Assembly (NCBI GenBank): GCA_023424475.1
Contig: JAFADX010000204.1
Coordinates: 1 to 25,257, forward strand
DNA: 25,257 bases
Direction: 5' to 3'
From: Pseudomonadota bacterium
GTDB taxonomy: Bacteria > Pseudomonadota > Alphaproteobacteria > Acetobacterales > Acetobacteraceae
The translations under genes and the position numbers were made by a program. How positions within the stretch are numbered: position 1 is the stretch's first letter; each line of letters opens with the position of its first letter. Positions 13,028 to 21,811 of this stretch are shown in pieces. Below the pieces are notes generated by a model, which worked only from the letters and a program-made list of their open reading frames with translations, was not told where the DNA came from and made no database searches.

Positions 13028-14293
13028 GTGGTCCAGGCCTTGTTCATCCACCAGAACTTTCCGGGCCAGTGGCGGCACCTTGCGCCGATGATCGCCAGGC
13101 GGAAGGGGGCGCGCGTCGTGGGCCTCGGCGAGCGCGAGAACGTGTCGCCGCCCGGCGTGACGCACCTGCGCTACCCGGCGCCCGACCCGCCGGGAGAGAA
13201 GACCCATCGCTACCTCCGCGCCGTCGAGGGCGCGGTGCGGCGGGGCCAGAACGTCGTGCGCTCCGTCATATCGCTCAAGAAGCGCGGCTTCGTGCCCGAC
13301 ATCGTCTATTGCCATCCGGGCTGGGGCGAGGGGCTCTACCTGCGCGACGTGCTGCCGGATGCGCGGATCGTCCATTACTGCGAATTCTACTATCGCGCCT
13401 CGGGCGGCGACGTCGGCTTCGATCCGGCGCATGAGGTGACCATCGACGAGATGGCGCGCGTCCGCACGCTGAACATGACCCAGTTGCAGTCGCTGGAATC
13501 GGCCGACTGGTGCCAGTCGCCCACGATCTGGCAGCGCAGCCGCTACCCGCGCCACGTGCGGGAGATGACCTCGGTCGTGCATGAGGGCGTGGACGCCGCC
13601 TTCGCGACGCCCGTGGGGGCGAGCAGCGTCCGGCTGCCGGATGGAACCTTCGTGTCGAAGGGGCAGGACATCGTCACCTTCGTCTCGCGCAACCTCGAAC
13701 CCTATCGCGGCTTCGACGTCTTCATGCGCGCGCTGCCCGAGATCCTGGCGCGCCGCCCGCAGGCCCATGCGGTGATCGTGGGCGGGGAGGAGCGCGGCTA
13801 TGGCCGCATGCCGCCGGACGGACGAAGCTGGAAGGCGGTCATGCTGGAGGAGGTGGGCGAGCGTCTCGACATGTCGCGCGTCCATTTCACCGGGCGCATC
13901 CCGCACGAGGGGCTGGTGGCGCTGTTCCGCGCCTCGGCGGCGCATGTCTACTACACCTATCCCTTCGTCCTCTCCTGGTCGCTGGTCGAGGCGATGGGCT
14001 GCGAGGCGCTGATCATCGGTTCCGGCACGCCGCCGCTCGCCGAGTTCGTGCGCCATGAGGAGAACGGGCTGCTGCTGCCCTTCTTCGACCATCAGCGCAT
14101 GGCCGAGGCCGTGGTCGATGCGCTGACCCATCCCGACCGCTACGTGCCGCTGCGCCAGGCGGCGCGGCGCACCATGCTCGAACGATTCGACCTGCACGCC
14201 ATCTGCCTGCCACGGCAGGAGAGGCTTTTCGACACGGTGCTCGAGGGCAGGCCCGGCACCGATGCCATCCCGATGCCGGAGACCATGCGATGA
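13028..14293 (+). CDS. GT-B fold glycosyltransferase (family 4)
   Basis: 421 residues from a GTG start with GGGGAGAGG about 6 nt upstream; an ATG at 12983 would add 15 atypical residues. The N-terminal half matches the Glyco_trans_4_3 type (ALFIHQNFPGQWRHLAP, DIVYCHPGWGEGLYLRDVLPDARIVHYCEFYYR). The C-terminal half is a GT1/GT4 domain (FVSRNLEPYRGFDVFMRALPEI, HAVIVGGEE, VHFTGRIPHEGLVALFRASAAHVYYTYPFVLSWSLVEAMGCEALIIGS, followed by PPLAEFV). It would transfer a sugar from a nucleotide donor, probably to a polysaccharide or glycolipid in the cytoplasm. The acceptor is unknown, and no polysaccharide cluster surrounds it. Its stop overlaps the asparaginase ATG by 4 nt (ATGA), so the two are probably co-translated even though no metabolic link is obvious. 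Confidence 0.9.
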   Translation: MVQALFIHQNFPGQWRHLAPMIARRKGARVVGLGERENVSPPGVTHLRYPAPDPPGEKTHRYLRAVEGAVRRGQNVVRSVISLKKRGFVPDIVYCHPGWGEGLYLRDVLPDARIVHYCEFYYRASGGDVGFDPAHEVTIDEMARVRTLNMTQLQSLESADWCQSPTIWQRSRYPRHVREMTSVVHEGVDAAFATPVGASSVRLPDGTFVSKGQDIVTFVSRNLEPYRGFDVFMRALPEILARRPQAHAVIVGGEERGYGRMPPDGRSWKAVMLEEVGERLDMSRVHFTGRIPHEGLVALFRASAAHVYYTYPFVLSWSLVEAMGCEALIIGSGTPPLAEFVRHEENGLLLPFFDHQRMAEAVVDALTHPDRYVPLRQAARRTMLERFDLHAICLPRQERLFDTVLEGRPGTDAIPMPETMR

Positions 14294-15291
14294 CGACCCC
14301 CTTCGTGCCGATGGCCGAGATCCGCCGCGGCGGCCTCCTCGAAAGCCTCCATCAGGGCTGCGCCGTGGTGGCGGATGCCGAGGGGCGGGTGCTGCTCGCG
14401 TGGGGCGACCCCGCCTTCGTCACCTTCCCGCGCTCCTCCCTCAAGCCCTTCCAGGCGATCCCGCTGGTCGAGAGCGGCGCCGCGGATGCGGCGGGGCTGA
14501 GCGAGGAACACCTCGCCCTCGCCTGCGCCTCCCACAGCGCGGAGGATTTCCAGGTGGCGCTGGTGCGCGGCTGGCTCGACCGCCTGGGGCTGAACGAGGG
14601 TGCCCTGGTCTGCGGCCCGGACATGCCGCGCAGCCAGGCCGACCAGGCGGCGGTCTGGCGCGCCGGCGGGGACCGTTCGCGCGTCTTCCACAACTGCTCC
14701 GGCAAGCATTGCGGCTTCCTGACCTTGTCGAAGCACATCGGTGCGCCGGTCGCGGGCTACGACGGCCCGGGCCATCCGGCCCAGCGCCTCTTCCTTGAAG
14801 CCTTCTCGGAACTGCTGGGCGAGGATGCGGCGGCATTGCCGCGGGGCGTGGACGGCTGCGGCCTGCCCGCGCTGGCGATGCCGATGGAGCTCATGGCCAA
14901 GGCGGCGGCGCGCTGGGCGGCGGCGAAGGTTTCCACCGAGGCGCGCCGGACCGCGATCCTGCGGCTGCAATCGGCGATCCGCGCCTATCCCGACCATCTC
15001 TCCGGGCGCGGCTCCTCGACCGGCGAGATCGTGCGCGCGACCCAGGGCCGCGTGCTGCTGAAAAGCGGGGCGGAGGGCTATGTGGTGGGTTTCGTGCCCG
15101 ATCGCGGCCTCGGCATCGCGGTGAAGCTCGCCGACGGCCCTTCGCGCGCCAAGATGGGGGTCTTCGCCACCATCCTCGGCCGCCTCGGCCTGCTCGATGC
15201 CGCCGAGGCGGTAGCGTCGCGGATCGAGGGCGAGATCCGCGACAGCAACGGCAACCCGGTCGGCGAGGTGCGCGTGGCGCTCCCCGCCTGA
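14290..15291 (+). CDS. Type II (rhizobial-type, zinc) L-asparaginase
   Basis: 333 residues of the Asparaginase_II family, which is unrelated to E. coli-type asparaginases and is typified by Rhizobium etli enzymes. It hydrolyses L-asparagine to aspartate and ammonia. The first Ser-Lys tandem is in SSLKPFQ (S49, K52), and S81 lies in ASHSAED. The metal-site residues fall in HNCSGKHCG (C136, K139) and VDGCGLP (C190). A further conserved Lys lies in LLKSGAEGY. These match, with a shift of one, the residues described for R. etli ReAV (Ser48/Lys51, Ser80, Cys135, Lys138, Cys189). No signal peptide is present, so it is cytoplasmic. The start overlaps the glycosyltransferase stop. It converges on the SDR at 15369. 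Confidence 0.94.
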   Translation: MTTPFVPMAEIRRGGLLESLHQGCAVVADAEGRVLLAWGDPAFVTFPRSSLKPFQAIPLVESGAADAAGLSEEHLALACASHSAEDFQVALVRGWLDRLGLNEGALVCGPDMPRSQADQAAVWRAGGDRSRVFHNCSGKHCGFLTLSKHIGAPVAGYDGPGHPAQRLFLEAFSELLGEDAAALPRGVDGCGLPALAMPMELMAKAAARWAAAKVSTEARRTAILRLQSAIRAYPDHLSGRGSSTGEIVRATQGRVLLKSGAEGYVVGFVPDRGLGIAVKLADGPSRAKMGVFATILGRLGLLDAAEAVASRIEGEIRDSNGNPVGEVRVALPA

Positions 15292-15323
15292 GGGCCGTTC
15301 GGAAACGCCCCACTGCCGGGCAT

Positions 15324-15367
15324 GGAAACGCGCCGCGCGGCGCGCTTCCGAGAGGCCCCTGAGGGGC
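15324..15367. terminator. Bidirectional terminator-like hairpins between convergent genes
   Basis: GGAA-A-CGCGCCGC pairs with GCGGCGCG-C-TTCC (15324-15349), a long stem with one mismatch whose core, 15329-15344, is a perfect 16-bp palindrome. A second stem GCCCC TGA GGGGC lies at 15355-15367. It is placed between the convergent asparaginase and SDR genes, as expected for a shared terminator. Confidence 0.55.
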
Positions 15368-15368
15368 G

Positions 15369-16127
15369 CTACATCGCGGCGACCTTCTTCGCCTGCGGGG
15401 CGACGAGGCGCATGTAGGTCGGCGTCACCAGCATCTCGGTGATGTTGGCGCGTGGCGGCATGGTCGCGACGAAGACCGCCATGGCGGCGAGGTCCTCGGG
15501 CTGGAGCAGGCGCTCGATGTCCTCGGCCGGCACCGGTTCGGGCCGGTTCTTGAGGATGTCGGTCGCGACCTCGCCGGGGCAGATGCAGCAGGAGCGGATG
15601 TTGTGGATCCCGTTCTCCAGGTTGATCGCCTGGGAGAGCGCGACGAAGCCGTGCTTGGCCGCGATGTAGCCGGGCCCGGAGAGGAAGGAGATGCCCTTGC
15701 CGGCCATGGAGGCGATCTGGATCAGGTGCCCGCCGCCGCGCTTGCGCATGCCCGGCAGCACCGCGACCGAGGTGAGGAAGGGCGCGGTCAGGTTGCCGTC
15801 CACCAGCGTGTGGATCGCCTCCGGCGTGAGCTGGTGCAGGTAGCGCCCGGGCAGGTTCACCCCGGCGTTGTTGACCAGGATGTCGGGGCCGCCGATGCCC
15901 GCTTCCACCTTGGCGAGCGCGGCGGCGACCTGCTTGTCGTCCGTCAGGTCGGCCGGGACGACGATGGCGCCCGCGCCGATCATCCGCGCCGTCTCCTCGA
16001 GCGGTGCGACGCGGCGGCCGGTGAGGGCGACCTTCGCCCCCTCCTGCGCGAAGGCGATGGCGATGGCGCGGCCGATGCCGCTGCCCGCCCCGGTGACCCA
16101 GGCGGACTTGCCTTCCAGACGTTTCAT
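15369..16127 (-). CDS. Short-chain dehydrogenase/reductase linked to the ABC importer
   Basis: 252 residues. Cofactor motif TGAGSGIG (12-19), NNAG at 86-89, and catalytic Ser140, Tyr154 and Lys158 in IQIASMAGK and PGYIAAKHG. The C-terminus (ITEMLVTPTYMRLVAPQAKKVAAM) differs from the usual glycine-rich ending, resembling SDRs annotated as serine/3-hydroxyacid dehydrogenase-like (YdfG type). The ATG at 16127 abuts the stop of the ABC ATPase gene with no spacer, so it is the last gene of the importer operon. It probably performs the first oxidation of the imported compound, for example a polyol or sugar alcohol, but this is inference from position. Confidence 0.92.
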   Translation of the reverse strand: MKRLEGKSAWVTGAGSGIGRAIAIAFAQEGAKVALTGRRVAPLEETARMIGAGAIVVPADLTDDKQVAAALAKVEAGIGGPDILVNNAGVNLPGRYLHQLTPEAIHTLVDGNLTAPFLTSVAVLPGMRKRGGGHLIQIASMAGKGISFLSGPGYIAAKHGFVALSQAINLENGIHNIRSCCICPGEVATDILKNRPEPVPAEDIERLLQPEDLAAMAVFVATMPPRANITEMLVTPTYMRLVAPQAKKVAAM

Positions 16128-17228
<1,101 letters not shown>

Positions 17229-17237
17229 GTGTGGTCC

Positions 17238-18134
17238 TCAACCTTTGGTGGCGCCGGCGGTCAGCCCGGCAATGTAGTAGTCCATGAGGAAGGCGTAGAT
17301 GATGACAGGCGGCAGTGCCGCCATCAGCGCGCCCGCCATGATCTGACCCCAGGCGAAGGTGTCGCCGCGCACCAGCTGGGACACGACGCCGATGGTCAGC
17401 GGCATCTCCTCCGCCGTCGTCACGAAGGCCGTCGGATAGACGAAGGCCGCCCAGGAGACGGTGAAGGCGAAGATCGTCGCCGCGATGATGCCGGGCAGCG
17501 CGACGGGCACGAAGATCTTCAGCAGCATCTGGGCCCAGGTCGCGCCGTCGATCAGCGCCGCCTCGTCCAGCTCCTTCGGGATGGAGGCGAAATAGCCGAT
17601 CATGATCCAGGTGCAGAAGGGCACGGTCAGCGTCGGGTAGACCAGCACCAGCCCCCATACCGAGTTGAGCAGCCCGAGCCCGCCGACGATTTGGTAGAGC
17701 GGGATGAAGAGCAGCGTATCGGGCACGAGGTAGGTGAGGAACACGCCGGTCGCCAGCACCTGGCTGCCCCAGAAGCGCATCCGCGCGAGCGCGAAGGCCG
17801 CGAGGACCGAGATGACCATCGTGAGCGCCACCACGCAGGTGGTGACGATCACGCTGTTGACGAAGAAGCGGATGAAGACCGGCCGGCCCAGGATCTCGGC
17901 GTAGTTCTCGAGCGTCGGCCGGCGGATGAGCCAGGGATTGAGCGAGAGGTCCGAGATCTCCGCATTGGTCTTGAGGCTCGTCAGCAGCATGTAGACGGGC
18001 GGCGCGAGGAAGATCACCGCGGCGACGATGAGCGAGGCATAGGCCGTCCACATGGCCCAGCGGCGTTCCGCGCGCAGGCTGCCCGCCTTCTGGTAGATCC
18101 CGGGCGTGTCCCGGTTGGCTGCGGTCGCCGACAT
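17238..18134 (-). CDS. ABC importer permease, MalG/UgpE type
   Basis: 298 residues with about six membrane segments, starting near residue 29 (TAYASLIVAAVIFLAPPVYMLL). The EAA loop that docks the ATPase is EAALIDGATWAQMLLKIFVPVALPG in the C-terminal half. LNPWLIRRPTLENY before the second segment is typical of the MalG side of CUT1 importers. The longer frame from 18188 is discounted because it would overlap the preceding permease gene; the ATG at 18134 shares one base with that gene's TGA. It forms the inner-membrane channel with the MalF-type partner. Confidence 0.95.
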   Translation of the reverse strand: MSATAANRDTPGIYQKAGSLRAERRWAMWTAYASLIVAAVIFLAPPVYMLLTSLKTNAEISDLSLNPWLIRRPTLENYAEILGRPVFIRFFVNSVIVTTCVVALTMVISVLAAFALARMRFWGSQVLATGVFLTYLVPDTLLFIPLYQIVGGLGLLNSVWGLVLVYPTLTVPFCTWIMIGYFASIPKELDEAALIDGATWAQMLLKIFVPVALPGIIAATIFAFTVSWAAFVYPTAFVTTAEEMPLTIGVVSQLVRGDTFAWGQIMAGALMAALPPVIIYAFLMDYYIAGLTAGATKG

Positions 18135-19096
18135 CACATCTGCTCCTTGTTGCGGCGGGTCACGCTGCGCAGGACGAAGAAGGCGCACACGGCCAGGATC
18201 GGGAACATGAAGAGCGAGACCGCCGCGCCGCGCGGGATGTTGCTCGAGAGGATGCCGACCTGGAAGGCGTAGGAGGCGAAGACGTGCGTCAGGTCGCGCG
18301 GCCCACCGTTCGTCAGCACGCGGACGATGTCGTAGTTGGCGAAGGTGACGATCAGGCTGAACAGCACGGTGATCGAGATGATGTTGGCCATCATCGGCAG
18401 CGTCACGTAGCGCAGCCGCTGCCAGCTCGTCGCACCGTCGATTGCCGCGGCCTCATAGAGCTGCTCGGGCACGCTCTTCAGCGCGGCGAGGTACATGATC
18501 ATGAAGAACGGCGTGCCGTACCAGACGTTGACGATGATGACCGAGGCCCGCGCCCACCAGGGCTCGCCGAGCCACGGGACGGGCGGCACCGCGAAGATGT
18601 TCAGGACCCAGTTGATCGAGGAATAGGAGGGGTCGAACATCCACCACCAGCCGAGCGTCGAGAGCGCCGGCGGGATGACCCAGGGCACCAGCAGCATGCC
18701 GCGCCACTTGCGCTGGCCCTTGGCCGGGATGTGGTGCAGCATGTGCGCCAGCCAGAAGCCGATCATCGCCTTCAGGATCACCGCCGTGATGGCGAAGATG
18801 CAGGACTGCCAGACCACCATCCAGAAGGTGTCGGATCCGAACAGGATCTCGAAATTGCCGAGGCCGGTCGGCAGCCAGTCGCCCTCCATGAAGGACGTCA
18901 TCCGCCGGTTCAGCGTCGACAGGTAGATGCCGTAGAGGGCCGGGTAGCCGACCAGCCCCACGACGACGACGAGCAGCGGCAGCGTCATCAGGAAGGCAAT
19001 CGTCGACCGGCGCCGTGCGAAGCGCTGCAATGTATTCGCCCGGCCCGACGAAGTTGCCGCCGTTCCACTCACGGCCACCGTTCCATCGGCTGCCAT
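18134..19096 (-). CDS. ABC importer permease, MalF/UgpA type
   Basis: 320 residues. After a cytoplasmic N-terminus of about 30 residues the first membrane span is STIAFLMTLPLLVVVVGLVGYPALYGIYLS. Further spans and the EAA loop EAAAIDGATSWQRLRYVTLPMMAN follow. LVPWVIPPALSTLGWWWMFDPSYSSINWVL is the usual third-span region of UgpA-type permeases. It overlaps the MalG-type gene by 1 nt at its stop and lies 76 nt after the binding-protein gene. The N-terminal Ala/Ser/Thr-rich stretch is longer than usual, so an internal start cannot be excluded, although no better one is visible. Confidence 0.94.
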   Translation of the reverse strand: MAADGTVAVSGTAATSSGRANTLQRFARRRSTIAFLMTLPLLVVVVGLVGYPALYGIYLSTLNRRMTSFMEGDWLPTGLGNFEILFGSDTFWMVVWQSCIFAITAVILKAMIGFWLAHMLHHIPAKGQRKWRGMLLVPWVIPPALSTLGWWWMFDPSYSSINWVLNIFAVPPVPWLGEPWWARASVIIVNVWYGTPFFMIMYLAALKSVPEQLYEAAAIDGATSWQRLRYVTLPMMANIISITVLFSLIVTFANYDIVRVLTNGGPRDLTHVFASYAFQVGILSSNIPRGAAVSLFMFPILAVCAFFVLRSVTRRNKEQM

Positions 19097-19122
19097 TGAA
19101 ACCTCCCGTACCTAACAGGGGC

Positions 19123-19147
19123 CGGGCGGACGGCTTGTGCCCGCCCG
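19123..19147 (-). terminator. Hairpin between binding-protein and permease genes
   Basis: CGGGCGG (19123-19129) pairs with CCGCCCG (19141-19147) around an 11-nt loop, in the 76-bp spacer between the binding protein and the first permease. Intergenic stems at this place often stabilise the binding-protein mRNA segment or attenuate read-through, giving more binding protein than permease. That role is inferred. Confidence 0.4.
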
Positions 19148-19172
19148 CCCGCACCCGGACATCCGCTGGGTG

Positions 19173-20534
19173 TCAGCCGCCGCGGCGGATCGTGGTCAGC
19201 TCGCGCTCGACCCAGCCCATGGCCTGGTCGACGGTCTCGCCACCCTGCACGATGCGGGCGATGAGCTTGGTGTTCAGGCCGTTGTTGTAGGCCTGGACCG
19301 CGAACTCGGCCGGCGCGGGCGCGAAGGCGACGCTGGTCGACTGATTCTGATGCGGCTTCACCGGATAGTTGTACGCGAAGCCGGCCGGCGGACCTTCGGT
19401 CTCCCAGATCTTGAAGTCGGACATCGAGAGGAACGGCGGGATGTCGTAGCCGCTGCTCGTCGTCGTCTGCTTCTCGGCCTGCGGGCGTTCGGAGAGGAAC
19501 TCGATGAGCCCCTTCGCCGCCGATTTCGCGCGGCTGAACGACCAGATGCCCCAGAAATACGGGAGATAGCCGACGTAGCGCCCCTCGGGCCCGGACGGGC
19601 AAGGCGCGTACCAGCAGTTCTCGGCGACCTGCGGCTGGTCGCGCTTCGCCACCGCCCAGGCGGAAGGCGGGTTGAAGATGAGCGCCGAGCGGCCGGAGAT
19701 GAGCGCTCGGTTGTTCGAGGCGTCGTCCCATGCCCAGACGTCGTCCGGCAGCGCGCGCGCGATGCGCACCAGCATCTCGACAGCCTGGCGGAGCTTGGCG
19801 TTGTTGCGGATCGTCGGGTTGCCGCGCTCGTCCATCATGTGCGCGCCATAGGAGGCGAGCAGGCCGCCGACCCAGTCGACGGCGTCGGTGAACTGGCCCA
19901 TCGGCAGGCCGAAGGGCACGCCGGCCGCCTTGCACTTCTCCGCCGCCGCGGCGAAGGCATCCCAGGTCCAGCCGTCGGCTCCGGGGCCGCGCTCCGGCTT
20001 GTTCGGCCACATCGCGCGGATGTCGATCCCGGCATGCTGCTTCAGCAGGTCGAAGCGCGTGCAGGAGGGTTTGAGCTGCGTGCCCGAAACCGCCGGAACG
20101 GCTGCCCACTTGCCCCGGACCTTGCCCAGGTATTCGGCGGCGGGCGTGACCGCGCCGTACTTCTGGATCAGCCGTCCCATGACGTCGTCCATGGGCTCGA
20201 GCAGGTCGTACTTCGCCGCCGGTTCCCAGGTGGGGAACGAGAGGATGTCATGGCCGCTGCGCGACTGCGCCTGGGCGTTGATCGTCAGCAGGTTCTGGTT
20301 GCCCACCGAGGTGATGAACTCGACCTGCACATCCACGCGGTTGCGCTGGCCCCATTCCTGGCAGAGCTCGCGCATGATGCCGTTGCCGGCGGGCACCCAG
20401 TGGTCCCAGAAGCCGCATTTCAGCGTGCCGCCGGTCCCCTGCGCATGGACCATGGGCGCGCCCACAGCCGTTGCCGCCAGAACTCCAGCCCCATTGCGCA
20501 GCATATTGCGCCGGGTGATCCCGTGCTTGGACAT
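19173..20534 (-). CDS. ABC importer extracellular solute-binding protein (family 1), Tat-exported
   Basis: 453 residues. The N-terminus MSKHGITRRNMLRNGAG, then a hydrophobic stretch and VHAQG, is a twin-arginine signal peptide, with cleavage expected near residue 32. Folded export is therefore expected. The mature chain has the family 1 (UgpB/MalE-like) pattern: LKCGFWDHWVP, VQVEFIT, GHDILSFPTW, KWAAVPAVSGTQLKP, GWTWDAFAAAAEKCKAAGVPFGLPMG, NNRALISGRSALIFNPPSA, and VGYLPYFWGIWSFSRAKSAAKGLIEFL. The ATG at 20534 has AAGGGAAAG upstream; the open frame continues 40 codons but without a signal-peptide-compatible start. It is the first gene of the importer operon, divergent from the flavoenzyme at 20690. 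The ligand is unknown; many Trp residues fit a sugar-like ligand. Confidence 0.94.
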   Translation of the reverse strand: MSKHGITRRNMLRNGAGVLAATAVGAPMVHAQGTGGTLKCGFWDHWVPAGNGIMRELCQEWGQRNRVDVQVEFITSVGNQNLLTINAQAQSRSGHDILSFPTWEPAAKYDLLEPMDDVMGRLIQKYGAVTPAAEYLGKVRGKWAAVPAVSGTQLKPSCTRFDLLKQHAGIDIRAMWPNKPERGPGADGWTWDAFAAAAEKCKAAGVPFGLPMGQFTDAVDWVGGLLASYGAHMMDERGNPTIRNNAKLRQAVEMLVRIARALPDDVWAWDDASNNRALISGRSALIFNPPSAWAVAKRDQPQVAENCWYAPCPSGPEGRYVGYLPYFWGIWSFSRAKSAAKGLIEFLSERPQAEKQTTTSSGYDIPPFLSMSDFKIWETEGPPAGFAYNYPVKPHQNQSTSVAFAPAPAEFAVQAYNNGLNTKLIARIVQGGETVDQAMGWVERELTTIRRGG

Positions 20535-20582
20535 GCTTTCCCTTCCGTTCTCTCCCCGGGCGGGCCTCGGGTAGCGGGCCCG

Positions 20583-20601
20583 CTTGTCGGTAACCGGCAA
20601 G
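20583..20601. promoter_or_regulatory. Operator-like 19-bp palindrome in the divergent intergenic region
   Basis: CTTGTCGGTAACCGGCAAG has two 9-bp arms around a central A, with one imperfect (T/G) pair. It lies 49 bp upstream of the binding-protein start and overlaps the -10 of the promoter proposed for that gene, the place expected for a repressor of the importer operon. No regulator gene is in the window, so the cognate protein is unknown. Confidence 0.45.
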
Positions 20602-20628
20602 TTAGTCAGGTCGAAACGGGCATGGCAA
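20599..20628 (-). promoter_or_regulatory. Possible sigma70 promoter of the ABC importer operon
   Basis: On the minus strand TTGCCA (20628-20623), an 18-bp spacer and TAACTT (20604-20599) fit a sigma70 promoter, firing toward the binding-protein gene with a leader of about 55-60 nt. The -10 overlaps the palindrome at 20583-20601. Pattern match only. Confidence 0.35.
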
Positions 20629-20689
20629 CCGGGTTCACGTTTCATCCTATCCACTTGCCCGCCATCCGGGCCGGAGGCAGGTTTCGCGC

Positions 20690-21811
20690 ATGGAAATCCA
20701 CACCTTCGATGCCATCGTCATCGGCGCCGGGATCGCCGGCGCGACGGCGGCTGCCCACCTTTCAGGCACGCATCGCGTGGCGATCGTCGAATCCGAGGAC
20801 AGCGCCGGCTACCATGCCACGGGCCGCTCCGCCGCGATCTGGATCCGCAACTACGGCAGCCCCGACGCACGCATCCTGACCGCGGCCTCCCGCGCCTTCT
20901 TCGAGGCGCCGCCCGCCGGCTTCGCGGCGGCGCCGCTGATGCATGCCCGGCCGGTCGTGCACCTCGCGCCCGCGGACCAGGCCGGGCATCTGCGCGAGAT
21001 GATCGCGGGCGGCGACGACATGGTGGAACTCCCCGTCGCGGAGGTCCGCGCCATGGTTCCGGCGCTGCGCGCGGACTACGCCGCCATGGCGGCGGTCGAG
21101 GCCGACTGCTTCGACATCGACGTCGCCGCGATGCACCAGGGATTCCTGCGCCAGGCGCGTGGGGCGGGCGGTGTCCTCGCGCTGCGCAGCCGTGCCGGAC
21201 GGATCCGCCGCGAGGGCGGCGCCTGGCATGTCGAGACCGCCGGCGGGGAGGTCTATCGCGCCCCGGTCGTCGTCAATGCCGCCGGCGCCTGGGGCGACGA
21301 GGTCGCGCGCATCGCCGGCGTCCCGCCCATCGGCCTGCTGCCGAAGCGGCGCACCGCCTGCATCATCGACCCGGGGCCCTACGATTGCGCCGGCTGGCCA
21401 CTGTTCGGCGATGCCGGGCACACCTGGTACGTGCGTGCCGAGGCGCGGCGGAAGCTGATGGTCAGCCCCGCCGACGAGACCGACAGCGAGCCCTGCGACG
21501 CGCAGCCCGACGAGCTCGACGTCGCCATCGCCATCGACCGCATGCAGCAGGCACTCGACATTCCGGTGGCCCGCGTCGAGCATCGCTGGGCCGGCCTGCG
21601 CACCTTCACGCCCGATCGCGGCCTCGCGATCGGCGAGGGGGAGGAGAGCGGCTTCTTCTGGATGGTCGGGCAGGGCGGCTACGGCATGCAGACGGCGCCG
21701 GCCGCGGGAAGGCTGCTCGCCGCGCTGGTCGCCGGCACCGATCCGGGTTCCCTTGCCGCCGCGGTGCCGCTCTGCGATCCGCGGCGCTTCGTCAGGAAGG
21801 CCGCCGCATGA
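20690..21811 (+). CDS. FAD-dependent D-amino-acid dehydrogenase-like protein (DauA-like)
   Basis: 373 residues of the DAO (glycine/D-amino acid oxidase) family. The FAD motif is VIGAGIAGATAAAHL (10-24). From memory of Pseudomonas aeruginosa D-arginine dehydrogenase, many blocks match: GYHATGRSAA, LTAASRAFFEAPPAGF, DIDVAAMHQGFLRQAR, VNAAGAWGDEVARIAGVPPIGLLPKRR, EHRWAGLRTFTPD and GFFWMVGQGGYGMQT. Residues equivalent to Tyr53, Arg222, Tyr249 and Arg305 are kept (Tyr here is Y55). The residue equivalent to Glu87, which binds the basic side chain, is Val89, and the His48 and Thr50 equivalents are Ile. The substrate is therefore probably not D-Arg or D-Lys but a neutral D-amino acid or secondary amine. 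It overlaps the next gene by 4 nt and is divergent from the importer operon. Confidence 0.88.
   Translation: MEIHTFDAIVIGAGIAGATAAAHLSGTHRVAIVESEDSAGYHATGRSAAIWIRNYGSPDARILTAASRAFFEAPPAGFAAAPLMHARPVVHLAPADQAGHLREMIAGGDDMVELPVAEVRAMVPALRADYAAMAAVEADCFDIDVAAMHQGFLRQARGAGGVLALRSRAGRIRREGGAWHVETAGGEVYRAPVVVNAAGAWGDEVARIAGVPPIGLLPKRRTACIIDPGPYDCAGWPLFGDAGHTWYVRAEARRKLMVSPADETDSEPCDAQPDELDVAIAIDRMQQALDIPVARVEHRWAGLRTFTPDRGLAIGEGEESGFFWMVGQGGYGMQTAPAAGRLLAALVAGTDPGSLAAAVPLCDPRRFVRKAAA

Noticed and set aside
11652..13091. Plus-strand 479-codon frame across the Gln-rich and SDR genes
   Set aside because: It is Leu/Arg/His-rich with no domain and antisense to a signal-peptide protein and a clear SDR, so it is a shadow.
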